Positions 62,044 through 64,000 of a DNA stretch of 64,000 nucleotides are shown in pieces. The notes beneath the pieces are model-generated. The model had not been told where the DNA came from. It searched no databases and saw nothing but the letters and a program-made list of their open reading frames with translations. Within the stretch, counting starts at the first letter, position 1. Every line of letters begins with the position of its first letter. A program made the translations under genes and the position numbers. This stretch comes from JBBRBB01 sp038206235 (lineage in GTDB: Bacteria; Bacteroidota; Bacteroidia; Chitinophagales; Chitinophagaceae): contig JBBRBB010000023.1 in the NCBI GenBank assembly GCA_038206235.1, forward strand, positions 4,464 through 68,463, read 5' to 3'.

Positions 62044-63306
62044 TTATTTATTCAAAGTTAATTTTCCCTTTGTATAAATTCCAATTACTTTTCCACGCAG
62101 TTGCTTATTAAAGAATGGTGAATTGGCCGATTTACTCTCGTTGTTTTCTTTACGCAGCGTGTATGAATCATCTGCATTAAAAATTGTAATATCAGCTTCT
62201 GCTTTTTCTTTTATAAAAAATTTTGGCAAATTGAAAATTTCTCTTGCATTGGCTGAGAACAATTTTACAAGAGCGTTTTCATCAAGCTCAGGGATTGCTG
62301 TTTTAACAGCTGAAAAACTTGTTTGCAAACCAATCATACCAATTTTTGCATATTCAAATTCGCAGGTTTTACTATCCCAGTCCTGCGGAATATGATGTGA
62401 GGCAATACAATCTACTAAACCTTGTTTTACTGCTTCACGTAAAGCGAGCATATCTTTTCTTGTTCTTAGTGGCGGAGTAACTTTAAGATTTGTCTCATAA
62501 TCCTGCAGATCTTCATCGCAGAAAAAAAGATGATAGGGTGTTACGGAGCAAGTAACTTTTAAGCCTGCCTCTTTTGCACGCTGAATGTATTTAAGAGATT
62601 TTGCTGTGCTAATGCCGGTAAAATGGATTTTTGAATTGGTGTATCGCACTAATTTAATATCTCTTGCCACCATTAATTCTTCAGCCATTGCAGGAATGCC
62701 GGGTAAACCCAAACGTGTAGAAATTATTCCTTCATTTATTAATCCATACTCGCCAATACTTTTATCTCTTGGAACTTGTATCACGGTTCCATTAAATGGT
62801 TTTACGTATTCCAGCGCTTTCATTAAGAGTCCGGCAGATTGCACCGGATTTATCCCATCTGTAAATGCAATGGCGCCGCTGTTTTGCATATCGTACATTT
62901 CAGCAAGCTCTTTTCCTTCGCAATTTTTTGTTAGTGCGCCAAGCGGTTGAATGTGTACAGCAAGTGTTTTTGATTTCTGAATAATATATTCTACCTGTGT
63001 TTTATTTTGCACAACAGGGTTTGTATTAGGAAGAGTGAATACTGTTGTAAATCCGCCTGCGGCAGCGCTTGCAGCCAGCGTTTCCAGTGTTTCTTTGTAT
63101 TCGATGCCGGGGTCGCATCCGTGTGAAAAAATATCAATCCAGCCGGGAGAAACGGAAACATCAAACAATTGAAACATATCATCTGAAGCAGTGATAGAAT
63201 CATTAATCTTTTCAAAGAAACCATCAATTATTAAAACGTCTTTTACAGAACCATTGTGCGGAGAATTGGAGTCAAGTATATGTGCATGCTTCAGTAAGAT
63301 CTTCAT
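62044..63306 (-). CDS. Dihydroorotase-like protein, probably inactive
   Basis: This 420-aa amidohydrolase-fold protein resembles class I dihydroorotase. It keeps the PGWID strand, AAAGGFTTVFTLPNTNP and the C-terminal Asn/Ala-rich region (LFSANAREIFNLP). The metal ligands are largely gone. The HxH motif reads F60-S-H62. The region that normally holds a His before an ED pair reads VIQVPRDKS, the HIST position reads TGIST, and the DHAPH motif reads SHHIPQ. It therefore probably lacks dihydroorotase activity; non-catalytic PyrC homologues are known in bacteria. It is the first gene of the minus-strand glycan operon, 10 bp before DUF4199. Confidence 0.8.
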   Translation of the reverse strand: MKILLKHAHILDSNSPHNGSVKDVLIIDGFFEKINDSITASDDMFQLFDVSVSPGWIDIFSHGCDPGIEYKETLETLAASAAAGGFTTVFTLPNTNPVVQNKTQVEYIIQKSKTLAVHIQPLGALTKNCEGKELAEMYDMQNSGAIAFTDGINPVQSAGLLMKALEYVKPFNGTVIQVPRDKSIGEYGLINEGIISTRLGLPGIPAMAEELMVARDIKLVRYTNSKIHFTGISTAKSLKYIQRAKEAGLKVTCSVTPYHLFFCDEDLQDYETNLKVTPPLRTRKDMLALREAVKQGLVDCIASHHIPQDWDSKTCEFEYAKIGMIGLQTSFSAVKTAIPELDENALVKLFSANAREIFNLPKFFIKEKAEADITIFNADDSYTLRKENNESKSANSPFFNKQLRGKVIGIYTKGKLTLNK

Positions 63307-63346
63307 GCGGGGAGTGCAAAATTTTGTGCAATATAGGTTGATTTAT

Positions 63347-63380
63347 AAAAAAGCCATCCGCATTATGCAAATGGCTATAT
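63347..63380 (-). terminator. Duplicate tRNA terminator
   Basis: AGCCAT and ATGGCT pair around gcattatgc, with A/T-rich flanks. It is a near copy of the terminator at 63468-63505 and follows the truncated tRNA copy. Confidence 0.6.
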
Positions 63381-63384
63381 TTTG

Positions 63385-63437
63385 TCGGGACGACTGGATT
63401 CGAACCAGTCCTGCCTTGCAGGACACCCCATGCTGAT
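63385..63437 (-). pseudogene. Truncated tRNA-Pro copy (3' half)
   Basis: It matches the intact tRNA from the anticodon region (TCAGCATGGGGTG) and from the T-arm to the discriminator base. The 5' half is missing, and the 3' anticodon stem with variable loop is replaced by a small perfect hairpin (TCCTGC aag GCAGGA). It cannot fold as a tRNA. Confidence 0.8.
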
Positions 63438-63467
63438 ATATCTAATTTTTTCAACAAACTACTTGCT

Positions 63468-63505
63468 AAAAAAGCCACTCGCTTTATGCAAATGGCTAAT
63501 TTTTT
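63468..63505 (-). terminator. Terminator of tRNA-Pro
   Basis: On the minus strand AGCCATTTGC ataaa GCGAGTGGCT ends in a run of six T just after the tRNA. Confidence 0.7.
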
Positions 63506-63506
63506 G

Positions 63507-63580
63507 TCGGGACGACTGGATTCGAACCAGCGACCCCCAGCACCCCATGCTGATACGCTACCGGACTGCGCTACGTCCCG
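63507..63580 (-). tRNA. tRNA-Pro(GGG)
   Basis: This 74-nt gene folds fully: acceptor CGGGACG / CGTCCCG with discriminator A, anticodon stem TCAGC / GCTGG with loop ATGGGGT (anticodon GGG), and T-arm CTGGTTCGAATCCAG. CCA is not encoded. It decodes CCC. Confidence 0.95.
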
Positions 63581-63601
63581 ATTGTTAGTAAACTAACGAT
63601 G

Positions 63602-63609
63602 CAAATGTA
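63602..63609 (-). promoter_or_regulatory. -7 box of the tRNA-Pro promoter
   Basis: TACATTTG on the minus strand is a perfect -7 box, 21 bp before the tRNA. The palindrome GTTAGTTTACTAAC (63584-63597) lies between them. Confidence 0.5.
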
Positions 63610-64000
63610 ATTTGTTTTTTAAATGAAAACTGATTTCGCTTAATGCATATTTTTTGAATGGGAATAACCTGGCGACGGAAAAGCAATTAAATATGAAACA
63701 AATTTAAAGTGAAACAAAATTTCTGATAAAAATATTTAACCGATTAAGAGCGTAACAGCAGTTTTTTGAAATTATTAGCAGAAAGGATGATATTGTGTTT
63801 AAGGCCTTACGCATCTGGCTAAATTATTCTTTACTTTTAATCTCTAATTTATTTTAAGTATCTTAGAAACTGTTTAAAAATAGGATTTTGCATTACCAGT
63901 AGGCAAAAAACCGGATAAATTTTGAATAATTAACATAGGTGGAAAAAAAGGCTATTGCTTAAAAGTTGAAAAATTGTACTAATTGTGAATAACAACAAAC
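63610..64000. other. Non-coding right edge
   Basis: This AT-rich stretch holds no gene or hairpin that I can support. Confidence 0.5.

Overview
The window looks like a chromosomal segment of a Bacteroidota member, most likely from or near the family Chitinophagaceae. The pointers are AT-rich DNA, several secreted proteins with type IX secretion (T9SS) C-terminal sorting domains, Bacteroidota-type promoters (a -33 TTG and a -7 TAnnTTTG), delta-60 and PPC repeat proteins, large tandem FtsX/MacB permeases, and short repeated words (such as gtttatcgtttgtag or tttctcg) scattered between genes and sometimes inside them. No phage, insertion sequence or CRISPR array was seen.

Layout. (1) 1-2304: the 3' part of a FucP/GluP-type sugar transporter and a ROK sugar kinase. 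(2) 2455-6954: a secreted alpha/beta hydrolase whose frame is broken at both ends, a delta-60 repeat T9SS protein and a peptidoglycan-binding-domain protein. (3) 7054-16006: two related T9SS surface proteins and a lipoprotein on the minus strand, then a propeller-type sensor kinase and a LuxR-type response regulator on the plus strand. Four promoters here share one 49-bp design: a 20-bp palindrome, TTG, exactly 20 bp, then a -7 box. They precede both surface proteins, the lipoprotein and the response regulator gene, so this looks like a self-contained regulon. (4) 16616-19211: tandem paralogous lipoproteins with clan GH-A-like glycosidase features and duplicated promoters and leaders. (5) 19212-45042: an efflux-type locus of eight consecutive roughly 800-aa MacB/FtsX double permeases, one DUF4097-like beta-repeat protein, one ABC ATPase and one TolC-type outer-membrane protein. 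No periplasmic adaptor is present. Sigma-54-type promoters with an upstream palindrome at fixed distance precede the first two permeases. (6) 45087-53022, minus strand: a HisKA-REC protein without an ATPase domain, an unknown membrane protein, a T9SS protein and a 1411-aa repetitive surface protein. (7) 53568-55578: an S10-type serine carboxypeptidase and an RRM RNA-binding protein. (8) 55702-63306, minus strand: a glycan operon with a complete GDP-D-glycero-D-manno-heptose pathway (GmhA, HddA and a fused HddC-GmhB), two glycosyltransferases, a DUF4199 membrane protein, a dihydroorotase-like protein that has lost metal ligands, and a small toxin-antitoxin pair embedded in the operon. (9) 63347-63580: an intact tRNA-Pro(GGG) and a truncated copy of its 3' half with a duplicated terminator.

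The most striking signals are the four identical operator-promoter modules around the two-component system, the eight-permease array with its sigma-54 control region and a fossil gene tail, and the cases where intergenic repeat words are translated as protein linkers. All function calls come from motif reading and memory of families; no database search was run.
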